Assembly (NCBI GenBank): GCA_910588955.1
Contig: CAJURQ010000039.1
Coordinates: forward strand, 1 to 31,642
DNA: 31,642 nt
Reading direction: 5' to 3'
DNA from: an uncultured Lachnospiraceae bacterium
Lineage (GTDB): Bacteria; Bacillota; Clostridia; Lachnospirales; Lachnospiraceae
Position 1 is the first letter of the stretch, and every line of letters begins with the position of its first letter. The notes under the pieces were generated by a model. That model was not told the origin of the DNA and did no database searches. It saw nothing but the letters and a program-made list of their open reading frames with translations. The position numbers and the translations under genes are program-made. Shown one piece after another: positions 21,853 to 29,811 of the stretch.

Positions 21853-22293
21853 ATGGGCAGCAGGAAAGTGAACACCGAAGGCATTGACGAGGAACTGTTG
21901 ATAGCCTCCATCGGCAGACGCAGGCAGGACGGGACCCTGTACCACGCGCAGGAGCCGCCCGCACCTGCTCCCGAAGAAGAAAGCGTCCCTGAAACGGAAC
22001 CGCCGCCCGTGCAATACACGGCAAAGGAAAAACCGCAGAGGGACACCGTCCGCCGCAAACGGCAGGAGGACGACTATTCCGGGCTGTTCCTCCGCCGCAA
22101 CGAGATAAAGACGCGCCAGTGCGTCTATATCAGCCGCGACGTCCACAGCAAGATTCTCAAAATCGTGAACGACATCGCCGGGCGTGAAATCTCGGTAGGC
22201 GGCTACGTGGACACCGTGCTGCGCCAACATCTGGAACAGCACAAGGAGAAAATAAACGAACTGTACAAGAAACAACGTGAAGACTTGATTTGA
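21853..22293 (+). CDS. traB: TraB, DUF3408 protein
   Basis: A 146-residue protein with a proline- and glutamate-rich N-terminal half (about residues 30-60) and a conserved C-terminal domain of the DUF3408 type: CVYISRDVHSKILKIVNDIAG followed by ISVGGYVDTVLRQHLEQH. That pattern resembles the ribbon-helix-helix-like domain found in many Bacteroidales conjugation operons and suggests DNA binding. Function is unproven. The gene follows traA by 2 bp and is followed directly by a paralogue. The gene symbol rests on position in the CTnDOT order. Confidence 0.8.
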   Translation: MGSRKVNTEGIDEELLIASIGRRRQDGTLYHAQEPPAPAPEEESVPETEPPPVQYTAKEKPQRDTVRRKRQEDDYSGLFLRRNEIKTRQCVYISRDVHSKILKIVNDIAGREISVGGYVDTVLRQHLEQHKEKINELYKKQREDLI

Positions 22294-22295
22294 AT

Positions 22296-22643
22296 ATGGA
22301 AAAGAACCAGAAAAACAGAAGTCCGCAGCATGACGGCGGCGGTATGCTTGCCCAAGTGCAGGCGAGTGTGGAAATCCTGTCCCCCGTGCCGTTATGCGGC
22401 AAATGCGGTGAGAAGGACTATGAACGGCTGTTCATCCGTGAAGCCGAAGTGAAGGCACGCGAGGGAAAGATGGCGTATGTGCGCCCGGAGTACCACGACC
22501 GCATCATGCGCATCACCCGTGTGATCGGGCATGACCGGCTGTCGCTGTCCGCCTACATCGACCATGTGCTTACGCACCACTTCAACCAGTGCGAGGAGGC
22601 GATAAAAAGCCTTTACGCCCGGAATTACGACGCAGTATTTTAA
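22296..22643 (+). CDS. traC: TraC, DUF3408 protein
   Basis: A 115-residue paralogue of the gene before it. The shared C-terminal pattern is MAYVRPEYHDRIMRITRVIG and LSLSAYIDHVLTHHF. Two cysteines in LCGKCGEKD could form part of a small metal site, though this is not a full zinc finger. I chose the ATG at 22296, two bases after the traB stop; a TTG at 22290 is in frame but overlaps it. Paired DUF3408 genes between a ParA gene and traD are usual for these elements. Confidence 0.78.
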   Translation: MEKNQKNRSPQHDGGGMLAQVQASVEILSPVPLCGKCGEKDYERLFIREAEVKAREGKMAYVRPEYHDRIMRITRVIGHDRLSLSAYIDHVLTHHFNQCEEAIKSLYARNYDAVF

Positions 22644-22664
22644 CCCTCAAAAAAGAGAACGTGC

Positions 22665-23393
22665 ATGAGTGAAACAATAAGCATGACTGATATTCTGCTG
22701 ACCGTATCGGTCGGCTGCAACCTGTGGTTCCTGTTCCTGCTCCTTTATGACAGGATCATGGAAACCAGACTTGTCCGCTTCCTCAGAAGCATAGCCGGAG
22801 TGTGGCGGTCGTTGGGCGGCACGGCGGCAAAGCCCGAAGCGGTAAGGGAAATACCGCCCGCAGACACCCCGGACATCATCGGCAAGAGCCGTTTCAGGAT
22901 GGCATCGACCCGGACAACCGCTGCCATACCGACGCAAGAAGCCGCCACTTCGGAAAAAGGCATTGAGCTGACGGAGGAAGAGGCTACTTTTGACGACGGA
23001 AACACGGAAACCGTGTCCCGTCCCGCCCAAATCCCGGAGGATAAACTCGACGAAACCTTCACGAGCCTCACGCCTTCGGAACTGGAGTTCGGGGAGGACG
23101 AGCCGGAGGAAGAAACGCCCGACGCGCCGAGGGCATCCGGAAGCAGCTTCGACGAGATAGACGATGCGGTCAGAACCGCCAAGAACCCGGAAGCGACAAC
23201 GACGGAACGGGAGCGGGCGGCAAAGGTCTTCACCGACATGGAAGGGACGGAGCTGTACGAGAAGCTGATGACCGGCTCGTCTGAAATGAGCATCCGCATC
23301 AAGGGGCTTATCGAAATCCGGCTGAAGAAACCGAAAAAGGATTTTGTCGTCCCGGACAATATTGAGGACTTCGACATCCGCAACTATGTATAA
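22665..23393 (+). CDS. traD: TraD, membrane-anchored acidic protein
   Basis: A 242-residue protein with one N-terminal membrane helix (about residues 8-28, ILLTVSVGCNLWFLFLLLYD), a basic stretch, then a long acidic, probably disordered region (about 100-165, rich in Glu, Asp and Pro) and a C-terminal helical part. I see no enzymatic motif. It sits where traD lies in the CTnDOT tra operon. An in-frame ATG at 22683 would also give the complete helix. It could be a cytoplasmic scaffold tied to the inner membrane; that is inference. Confidence 0.7.
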   Translation: MSETISMTDILLTVSVGCNLWFLFLLLYDRIMETRLVRFLRSIAGVWRSLGGTAAKPEAVREIPPADTPDIIGKSRFRMASTRTTAAIPTQEAATSEKGIELTEEEATFDDGNTETVSRPAQIPEDKLDETFTSLTPSELEFGEDEPEEETPDAPRASGSSFDEIDDAVRTAKNPEATTTERERAAKVFTDMEGTELYEKLMTGSSEMSIRIKGLIEIRLKKPKKDFVVPDNIEDFDIRNYV

Positions 23394-23595
23394 CGACTAA
23401 AAAAGAATGAAAATGAAAACGTAAGACGGCATCACCCACGCGCACGGCGGTACAAGGTACAGCCGGTCCGCAACGGACACACCCAAGTCCGTAGAAACAA
23501 ACGGGCAACCCACTAAACCAAAGAAAAGTAACCGAGTATCAACCGCCCGACAAAGGACCATCCACCCTTTTGACGGCACAAAACAAGAACAGTTT
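23394..23595 (+). other. Non-coding gap between traD and traE
   Basis: This 202-bp gap contrasts with the tight packing of the other tra genes. It is C- and A-rich, holds a short hairpin GTCCG-CAA-CGGAC (23466-23478), and shows no T-run terminator and no TAnnTTTG element on the plus strand. A five-codon frame (ATG-AAA-ATG-AAA-ACG-TAA) starts near 23411. It is possibly an untranslated leader or RNA-processing region for traE, the pilin-like gene that may need higher expression. Confidence 0.35.
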
Positions 23596-23907
23596 ATGAA
23601 CAAGAACAACAGACAGAAACTTATCCTCTCAGCGGCACTTCTGGTTGCCGCAACCGCCTCCGCCTTCGCGCAGGGAAACGGCATCGCGGGCATCAACGAA
23701 GCCACCTCTATGGTGAGTTCGTACTTCGACCCCGGCACGAAACTCATCTACGCCATCGGCGCGGTAGTCGGGCTTATCGGGGGCGTGAAAGTGTACGGGA
23801 AATTCTCGTCCGGCGATCCCGATACCTCCAAAACAGCGGCAAGCTGGTTCGGAGCGTGCATCTTCCTGATTGTCGCCGCCACCATCCTGCGCTCATTCTT
23901 CCTTTAA
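23596..23907 (+). CDS. traE: TraE, DUF4134 small membrane protein
   Basis: A 103-residue protein with a signal peptide (LILSAALLVAATASAFA, cleavage likely before QGNG) and two hydrophobic segments (about 48-66 and 82-101) separated by a short KVYGKFSSGDPDTSK loop. This is the layout of VirB2-like pilin precursors, and DUF4134 TraE is the usual candidate for that place in Bacteroidales systems. The ATG at 23596 is supported by the signal peptide. traF follows after 11 bp. Confidence 0.88.
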   Translation: MNKNNRQKLILSAALLVAATASAFAQGNGIAGINEATSMVSSYFDPGTKLIYAIGAVVGLIGGVKVYGKFSSGDPDTSKTAASWFGACIFLIVAATILRSFFL

Positions 23908-23918
23908 TAAACCAATGT

Positions 23919-24251
23919 ATGGCTGAATACCCGATAAACAAGGGTATCGGCCGTCCGGTAGAATTCAAGGGCTTGAAGGCTCAGTACCTCTTCATCTTCT
24001 GCGGAGGTCTGCTGGCTCTCTTCGTCCTGTTCGTCATCCTCTACATGGTCGGCATCGACCAGTGGGTATGTATCGGCTTCGGCGCGGCATCGTCCTCCGT
24101 CCTCGTGTGGCAGACCTTCGCGCTGAACGCCCGGTACGGCGAACACGGACTGATGAAATTAGGGGCAACAAGGAGCCATCCCCGATACCTTATCAACCGG
24201 CGGCGGATCACCCGATTATTCAAACGGAAACGAAAGGAAGAAACGACATGA
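23919..24251 (+). CDS. traF: TraF, DUF4133 membrane protein (VirB3-like)
   Basis: A 110-residue protein starting MAEYPINKGIGRPVEFKGLK, a characteristic DUF4133 start, with two adjacent membrane helices (about residues 24-66) and a basic tail (RRRITRLFKRKRK). VirB3-like proteins sit at the inner membrane with the VirB4 ATPase, and here the VirB4-like traG follows with an ATGA overlap. The frame is open upstream to 23856 inside traE, but the ATG at 23919 gives the family start. An out-of-frame ATG at 23915 is disregarded. Confidence 0.88.
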   Translation: MAEYPINKGIGRPVEFKGLKAQYLFIFCGGLLALFVLFVILYMVGIDQWVCIGFGAASSSVLVWQTFALNARYGEHGLMKLGATRSHPRYLINRRRITRLFKRKRKEETT

Positions 24252-26758
24252 GGAATACATCCAAAATGACAACACTGGAAAACAAGTTCCCGCTATTAGC
24301 GGTGGAGCAAGGCTGCATCATCTCCAAAGACGCCGACATCACGGTGGCTTTCGAGGTGGAGCTGCCGGAGCTTTACACCGTGACGGGCGCGGAGTACGAG
24401 GCGATACACGGCTGCTGGTGCAAGGCGATCAAGGTGCTGCCGGACTTCTCCGTCGTCCACAAGCAGGACTGGTTCATCAAGGAGAAGTACACGCCGGAAT
24501 TGCAGAAGGACGACATGAGCTTTTTAAGCCGCTCTTTCGAGCGTCACTTCAACGAGCGTCCGTACCTGAAACACACCTGCTACCTCTACCTGACCAAGAC
24601 GACAAAGGAGCGTAACCGGATGCAGAGCAATTTCAGCACGCTGTGCCGGGGGCATATCATCCCGAAGGAGCTGGACAAGGAAACCGCCGCGAAGTTCATG
24701 GAGGCTGCGGAACAGTTCGAGCGCATCATCAACGACAGCGGCTTTGTCAGGCTGCGCCGCCTCTCCACCGACGAGATTGTGGGGACGGAAGGCAAAACCG
24801 GACTGATAGAGCGTTATTTCTCGCTCATGCCCGAAGGCGATGCCACGTTGCAGGACATAGACCTCTCGGCACGGGAGATGCGCATCGGCGACAACCGCCT
24901 GTGCCTGCACACCCTGTCCGACGCGGAAGACCTGCCCGGCACGGTGGCTACCGACACCCGGTATGAGAAACTCTCCACCGACCGCTCGGACTGCCGCCTC
25001 TCCTTTGCATCCCCGGTGGGGCTGCTGCTCTCCTGCAACCACATCTACAACCAGTACGTGATTATCGACAACAGCGAGGAGAACCTTCAAAAATTCGAGA
25101 AGTCCGCGAGGAATATGCAGTCGTTATCCCGATACAGCCGGAGCAACAGCATCAACCGCGAGTGGATAGACCGATACTTGAACGAGGCGCACTCCTACGG
25201 TCTGACCTCGGTGCGGGCGCACTTCAACGTCATGGTGTGGAGCGACGACGCGGAAGAGCTGAAGCACATAAAGAACGACGTGGGCAGCCAGCTGGCAAGC
25301 ATGGAGTGCGTGCCGCGCCACAACACCATCGACTGCCCGACGCTCTACTGGGCGGCGATGCCCGGCAATGCGGCGGACTTTCCTGCCGAGGAAAGTTTCC
25401 ATACGTTCATCGAGCAGGCTGTGTGCCTCTTCACGGAGGAAACCAACTACCGCAGCTCGCTCTCGCCCTTCGGCATCAAGATGGTGGACAGGCTCACGGG
25501 AAAACCGCTGCACCTCGACATCAGTGACCTGCCGATGAAGCGGGGCATCACCACGAACAGGAACAAGTTCGTATTAGGTCCTTCGGGTAGCGGCAAGTCG
25601 TTCTTCATGAACCATTTGGTGCGCCAATATTACGAGCAGGGCGCGCATGTGGTATTGGTGGACACGGGAAACTCCTATCAGGGATTGTGCGAGATGATAC
25701 GGCGCAAGACGGGCGGCACGGACGGCGTGTATTTCACCTACACGGAGGAGAAGCCCATCAGCTTCAACCCGTTCTACACCGACGACTACGTGTTCGACGT
25801 GGAGAAGAAGGACAGCATCAAGACGCTGCTGCTGACGCTCTGGAAGTCGGAGGACGACAAGGTGACGAAAACCGAAAGCGGGGAATTGGGCAGTGCCGTG
25901 AGTGCCTACATCGAGCGCATCAGGGCAGACCGGAGCATCGTGCCGTCGTTCAACACTTTCTACGAGTACATGCGCGACGACTACCGCAGGGAACTGGCGG
26001 AGCGTGACATCAAGGTGGAGAAGGAGGACTTCAACATCGACAACATGCTCACCACCATGCGGCAGTATTACCGGGGCGGACGCTACGACTTCCTGCTCAA
26101 CTCGGCGGAGAACATCGACCTGCTGGGCAAACGGTTCATCGTCTTCGAGATTGATTCCATCAAGGACAACCGCGAACTGTTCCCGGTAGTGACCATCATC
26201 ATCATGGAAGCCTTCATCAACAAGATGCGGCGTCTGAAAGGTGTGAGAAAGCAGCTTATCGTGGAAGAGGCTTGGAAGGCTCTCTCTTCGGCAAATATGG
26301 CTGACTACCTGCGCTATATGTACAAGACGGTGCGCAAGTATTTCGGTGAGGCAATCGTGGTGACGCAGGAGGTGGACGACATCATTTCCTCACCCGTTGT
26401 CAAGGAGAGCATCATCAACAACTCGGACTGTAAAATCCTGCTCGACCAGCGCAAGTACATGAACAAGTTCGACCAGATTCAGGCGTTGCTCGGACTGACG
26501 GAGAAGGAGAAGTCGCAGATACTCTCCATCAACATGGCGAACAACCCCTCACGGCTCTACAAGGAGGTGTGGATAGGCTTGGGCGGCACGCAGTCGGCGG
26601 TCTATGCCACCGAGGTGAGCGCGGAGGAATATCTGGCGTACACCACCGAGGAAACGGAAAAGGTGGAGGTGTACCGTCTGGCGGAGCAATTGGGCGGCGA
26701 CATCGAAGCCGCCATCCGGCAGCTTGCCGAAAGGCGGAGAAACAAGAACAATCAATAA
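24248..26758 (+). CDS. traG: TraG, VirB4-type conjugation ATPase
   Basis: An 836-residue ATPase that powers assembly of the mating apparatus. Walker A is GPSGSGKS (444-451), Walker B LIVEEAWKALS, followed by a motif with VVTQEVDD and a DQRKYMNKF segment typical of VirB4/TraG proteins of Bacteroidales. The N-terminal half (TLENKFPLLAVEQGCIISKD) is the family's usual non-ATPase region. The length equals what I recall for CTnDOT TraG. The start overlaps the traF stop (ATGA), so translation is probably coupled. The frame upstream is open to 24062, but that stretch lies within traF and is a shadow. Confidence 0.96.
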   Translation: MRNTSKMTTLENKFPLLAVEQGCIISKDADITVAFEVELPELYTVTGAEYEAIHGCWCKAIKVLPDFSVVHKQDWFIKEKYTPELQKDDMSFLSRSFERHFNERPYLKHTCYLYLTKTTKERNRMQSNFSTLCRGHIIPKELDKETAAKFMEAAEQFERIINDSGFVRLRRLSTDEIVGTEGKTGLIERYFSLMPEGDATLQDIDLSAREMRIGDNRLCLHTLSDAEDLPGTVATDTRYEKLSTDRSDCRLSFASPVGLLLSCNHIYNQYVIIDNSEENLQKFEKSARNMQSLSRYSRSNSINREWIDRYLNEAHSYGLTSVRAHFNVMVWSDDAEELKHIKNDVGSQLASMECVPRHNTIDCPTLYWAAMPGNAADFPAEESFHTFIEQAVCLFTEETNYRSSLSPFGIKMVDRLTGKPLHLDISDLPMKRGITTNRNKFVLGPSGSGKSFFMNHLVRQYYEQGAHVVLVDTGNSYQGLCEMIRRKTGGTDGVYFTYTEEKPISFNPFYTDDYVFDVEKKDSIKTLLLTLWKSEDDKVTKTESGELGSAVSAYIERIRADRSIVPSFNTFYEYMRDDYRRELAERDIKVEKEDFNIDNMLTTMRQYYRGGRYDFLLNSAENIDLLGKRFIVFEIDSIKDNRELFPVVTIIIMEAFINKMRRLKGVRKQLIVEEAWKALSSANMADYLRYMYKTVRKYFGEAIVVTQEVDDIISSPVVKESIINNSDCKILLDQRKYMNKFDQIQALLGLTEKEKSQILSINMANNPSRLYKEVWIGLGGTQSAVYATEVSAEEYLAYTTEETEKVEVYRLAEQLGGDIEAAIRQLAERRRNKNNQ

Positions 26759-26787
26759 ACCAATCATCAACAAAAAAAGAAAAGCGT

Positions 26788-27168
26788 ATGAGCATATCAA
26801 AAATTAAAATGCTGCAAGTCAGCAAGTGTTTAATCGGACTGGCGGTCATGGTGCTGCAATCCTGCGACGTGGCGGAGAACCGCCGCGACTTGCTGTGCGG
26901 GAAATGGGAAAGCGTGGAGGGCAAGCCCGACGTGCTTATCTACAAGGAGGGCGAAGCCTACAAGGTGACGGTATTCAAACGGAGCGGCATCCGCCGCAGG
27001 CTGAAACCGGAAACCTATCTCTTGCAGGAGGAGAACGGCAACCTGTTCATGAACACCGGCTTCCGCATCGACGTGGCGTATAACGAAGCCACCGACGTGC
27101 TGACCTTCTCACCCAACGGGGACTACGTGCGTGTGAAGCCGCAGCCGGAAACTCCGGCAGAAAAATAA
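26788..27168 (+). CDS. traH: TraH, DUF3876 lipoprotein
   Basis: A 126-residue protein with an N-terminal signal ending in a lipobox (MVLQSC, lipidation cysteine near residue 26), then a small beta-rich domain (LLCGKWESVEGKPDVLIYKEGEAYKV is its opening). It matches the DUF3876 protein regularly found between traG and traI, called TraH by position. It is probably an outer-membrane or periplasmic lipoprotein of the channel. The ATG at 26788 is 29 bp after the traG stop; the frame extends upstream inside traG without a plausible start. Confidence 0.82.
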   Translation: MSISKIKMLQVSKCLIGLAVMVLQSCDVAENRRDLLCGKWESVEGKPDVLIYKEGEAYKVTVFKRSGIRRRLKPETYLLQEENGNLFMNTGFRIDVAYNEATDVLTFSPNGDYVRVKPQPETPAEK

Positions 27169-27191
27169 GAACCGCTAAAATCCAAAGAAAC

Positions 27192-27821
27192 ATGAGAACA
27201 AGAATAACATTCGTCATCTGCCTGTGCCTGCTTTTCGCGGGCAGGGCTTCCGCCCAATGGGTCGTGAGCGATCCGGGCAATCTGGCGCAAGGCATCATCA
27301 ACGCCTCGAAGAACATCATCCACACCTCGAAGACCGCCACGAACATGGTGAACAACTTTCAGGAAACGGTGAAAATATACGAGCAGGGCAAGAAGTATTA
27401 CGACGCCCTCAAATCGGTGAACAATCTGGTCAAGGACGCCCGCAAGGTGCAGCAGACCATCCTGATGGTGGGCGACATCACGGACATCTACGTGACCAGC
27501 TTCCAGAAGATGCTGCGCGACGACAACTTCACGGTGGAGGAACTCGGAGCCATCGCCTTCGGGTACACGAAGCTGCTGGAGGAATCCAACGACGTGCTGA
27601 CGGAGCTGAAGAACGTGGTGAACATCACCACGCTCTCCATGACGGACAAGGAGCGCATGGACGTGGTGGAACGCTGCCACTCCAAGATGAAACGTTACCG
27701 CAACCTCGTGAGCTACTACACCAACAAGAACATCAGCGTGAGCTACCTGCGTGCGAAGAAGAAAAACGACCTTGACCGCATCATGGGGCTGTACGGCAGT
27801 ATGAACGAAAGATACTGGTAG
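27192..27821 (+). CDS. traI: TraI, DUF4141 secreted protein (VirB5-like place)
   Basis: A 209-residue protein with a clear signal peptide (ITFVICLCLLFAGRASA, cleavage before QWVVSD) and a mostly helical, coiled-coil-prone mature part (NIIHTSKTATNMVNNFQE and so on). DUF4141 TraI lies between traH and traJ in CTnDOT-type operons. The periplasmic helical form before the VirB6-like gene resembles VirB5 systems, though sequence similarity is not visible. It ends 3 bp before traJ. Confidence 0.87.
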   Translation: MRTRITFVICLCLLFAGRASAQWVVSDPGNLAQGIINASKNIIHTSKTATNMVNNFQETVKIYEQGKKYYDALKSVNNLVKDARKVQQTILMVGDITDIYVTSFQKMLRDDNFTVEELGAIAFGYTKLLEESNDVLTELKNVVNITTLSMTDKERMDVVERCHSKMKRYRNLVSYYTNKNISVSYLRAKKKNDLDRIMGLYGSMNERYW

Positions 27822-27824
27822 CCT

Positions 27825-28829
27825 ATGGAGTTCGACAACCTTCACCAGATTCTCCGCTCGCTCTACGAGCAGATGATGCCGCTGTGCGCCGACATGGCGG
27901 GCGTGGCGAAAGGCATCGCCGGGCTGGGCGCGCTCTTCTATGTCGCCTACCGGGTATGGCAGTCGCTGGCGAGAGCCGAACCGATAGACGTCTTCCCGAT
28001 GCTCCGTCCCTTTGCCGTCGGTCTGTGCATCATGTTCTTCCCTACGGTGGTGCTTGGCACGATAAACAGCGTCCTCTCGCCCGTCGTGCAGGGTACGGCG
28101 AAACTGCTCGAAACGCAGACTTTGGACATGAACAAGTACCGTGAGCAGAAGGACAGGCTGGAATACGAGGCGATGGTGCGCAATCCCGAAACCGCCTACC
28201 TCGTGTCCAACGAGGAGTTTGACAAGCAACTGGAGGAATTGGGCTGGTCGCCCTCCGACATGGTGACGATGGCGGGGATGTATATCGACCGGGGGATGTA
28301 CAAGATGAAGAAGGGCATCCGCGACTTCTTCCGCGAGATACTGGAACTGATGTTCCAAGCCGCCGCCCTCGTGATAGACACCATCCGCACGTTCTTCCTC
28401 GTGGTGCTGGCGATACTCGGTCCGATAGCCTTCGCCATATCGGTGTGGGACGGCTTCCAAAGCACGCTCACGCAGTGGATATGCCGCTACATTCAGGTCT
28501 ATCTGTGGCTGCCCGTGTCGGACATATTCAGCACCATACTCGCCAAGATTCAGGTGTTGATGCTCCAGAGCGACATCGAGCGCATGCAGACCGACCCCAA
28601 CTTCTCGCTGGATTCCAGCGACGGGGTGTATATCGTGTTCATGATAATCGGCATCATCGGCTACTTCACCATTCCGACGGTGGCGGGCTGGATCATTCAA
28701 GCCGGGGGCATGGGCGGCTACGGGCGCAACGTGAACCAGATGGCGGGACGCGCCGGAAGCATGGCGGGCAGCGTGGCGGGTGCTACCGCAGGCAACATGG
28801 TCGGACGTGCCGGGAAACTGCTGAAATAA
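27825..28829 (+). CDS. traJ: TraJ, VirB6/TrbL-like polytopic membrane protein
   Basis: A 334-residue inner-membrane protein with at least five hydrophobic segments, including GIAGLGALFYVAYRVW, FAVGLCIMFFPTVVLG, FFLVVLAILGPIAFAI and VFMIIGIIGYFTIPTVAGWII. It ends in a Gly/Ala-rich tail (GRAGSMAGSVAGATAGN). This is the plan of VirB6/TrbL proteins, which form part of the inner-membrane channel. The length matches the TraJ family of Bacteroides conjugative transposons. The start is 3 bp after traI. Confidence 0.92.
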   Translation: MEFDNLHQILRSLYEQMMPLCADMAGVAKGIAGLGALFYVAYRVWQSLARAEPIDVFPMLRPFAVGLCIMFFPTVVLGTINSVLSPVVQGTAKLLETQTLDMNKYREQKDRLEYEAMVRNPETAYLVSNEEFDKQLEELGWSPSDMVTMAGMYIDRGMYKMKKGIRDFFREILELMFQAAALVIDTIRTFFLVVLAILGPIAFAISVWDGFQSTLTQWICRYIQVYLWLPVSDIFSTILAKIQVLMLQSDIERMQTDPNFSLDSSDGVYIVFMIIGIIGYFTIPTVAGWIIQAGGMGGYGRNVNQMAGRAGSMAGSVAGATAGNMVGRAGKLLK

Positions 28830-28860
28830 TCAATGTGCAATTATAAACGGAAAAAGTAAA

Positions 28861-29484
28861 ATGGAATTCAAGTCACTCAAAAACATCGAATCATCGTTCA
28901 GGCAGATACGCCTGTTCGGTATCGTCTTCCTCTCGCTGTGCGCCGTGATAACGGTATGGAGCGTGTGGAGTTCCTACCGCTTCGCGGAGCGGCAGCGTGA
29001 AAAGATCTATGTGCTGGATAACGGCAAGTCGCTGATGCTGGCACTCTCGCAGGACCTCTCGCAGAACCGTCCGGCGGAAGCGAGGGAGCATGTGCGCCGC
29101 TTCCACGAGCTGTTTTTCACGCTCTCGCCCGAAAAGAGCGCGATAGAACACAACGTGAAGCGTGCGTTGCTGCTGGCGGACAAGAGCGTGTACAACTACT
29201 ATTCGGACTTCGCCGAGAAGGGGTACTACAACCGCATCATCGCCGGGAACATCAACCAAGTGCTGAAGGTGGACAGCGTGGTGTGCGACTTCAACGGCTA
29301 TCCCTACCGTGCCGTGACCTACGCCACGCAGAAGATCATCCGGCAGAGCAACGTCACAGAGCGCAGCCTCGTGACCACTTGTCGCCTCTTGAACTCGTCT
29401 CGTTCGGACGACAACCCCAACGGGTTCACCATCGAGGGATTCACCATCATCGAGAACAAGGATTTACAAACCATCAAAAGGTAA
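28861..29484 (+). CDS. traK: TraK, VirB8-like protein
   Basis: A 207-residue protein with a short cytoplasmic N-terminus, one membrane helix (about residues 17-37, LFGIVFLSLCAVITVWSVWS) and a periplasmic domain. This topology and the position after traJ agree with TraK of CTnDOT, regarded as VirB8-like. The sequence TERSLVTTCRLLNSSRSDDNPNGF near the C-terminus is a strongly conserved family segment in my recollection. traL follows after 6 bp. Confidence 0.9.
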   Translation: MEFKSLKNIESSFRQIRLFGIVFLSLCAVITVWSVWSSYRFAERQREKIYVLDNGKSLMLALSQDLSQNRPAEAREHVRRFHELFFTLSPEKSAIEHNVKRALLLADKSVYNYYSDFAEKGYYNRIIAGNINQVLKVDSVVCDFNGYPYRAVTYATQKIIRQSNVTERSLVTTCRLLNSSRSDDNPNGFTIEGFTIIENKDLQTIKR

Positions 29485-29490
29485 ACGGAT

Positions 29491-29811
29491 ATGAAGAAAA
29501 TCAAGAAATCATTTTGGGGCGCATATTGGAAACTCCATGACAAAAAGAAAATGCTGGTGGCAAGGCTCAAGGGCTATCTGGACGGCTTGCCGCCGAAGAC
29601 ACGCAGGCGCATCGTGCTGGCAATGCTCGCCGCATTCGCCACGCTTGCCCTCTACACTTTCGGTAAAGCCGTCTATGACATCGGCAGGAATGACGGTAGC
29701 CGGATGGTGACAGACCATGCCGGACAGGTGGAACTGTCCGTACAGCAAAAAACGGAAAATCACTTAATACCTTATTTATATGGAACAGACAAAGAACGAA
29801 ACGAAGATTGA
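29491..29811 (+). CDS. traL: TraL, DUF3989 small membrane protein
   Basis: A 106-residue protein with a basic N-terminal half (KKIKKSFWGAYWKLHDKKKM), one membrane helix (about 49-66, IVLAMLAAFATLALYTFGKAV) and a short hydrophilic tail. It matches DUF3989 TraL by size, order and composition. Its last 32 bases overlap the start of traM, so the two are probably translationally coupled. The molecular role is unknown. Confidence 0.87.
   Translation: MKKIKKSFWGAYWKLHDKKKMLVARLKGYLDGLPPKTRRRIVLAMLAAFATLALYTFGKAVYDIGRNDGSRMVTDHAGQVELSVQQKTENHLIPYLYGTDKERNED

Noticed and set aside
27123..28700. Minus-strand frame of 525 codons opposite traI and traJ
   Set aside because: Antisense shadow; the plus-strand genes have a signal peptide, membrane helices and correct operon spacing.
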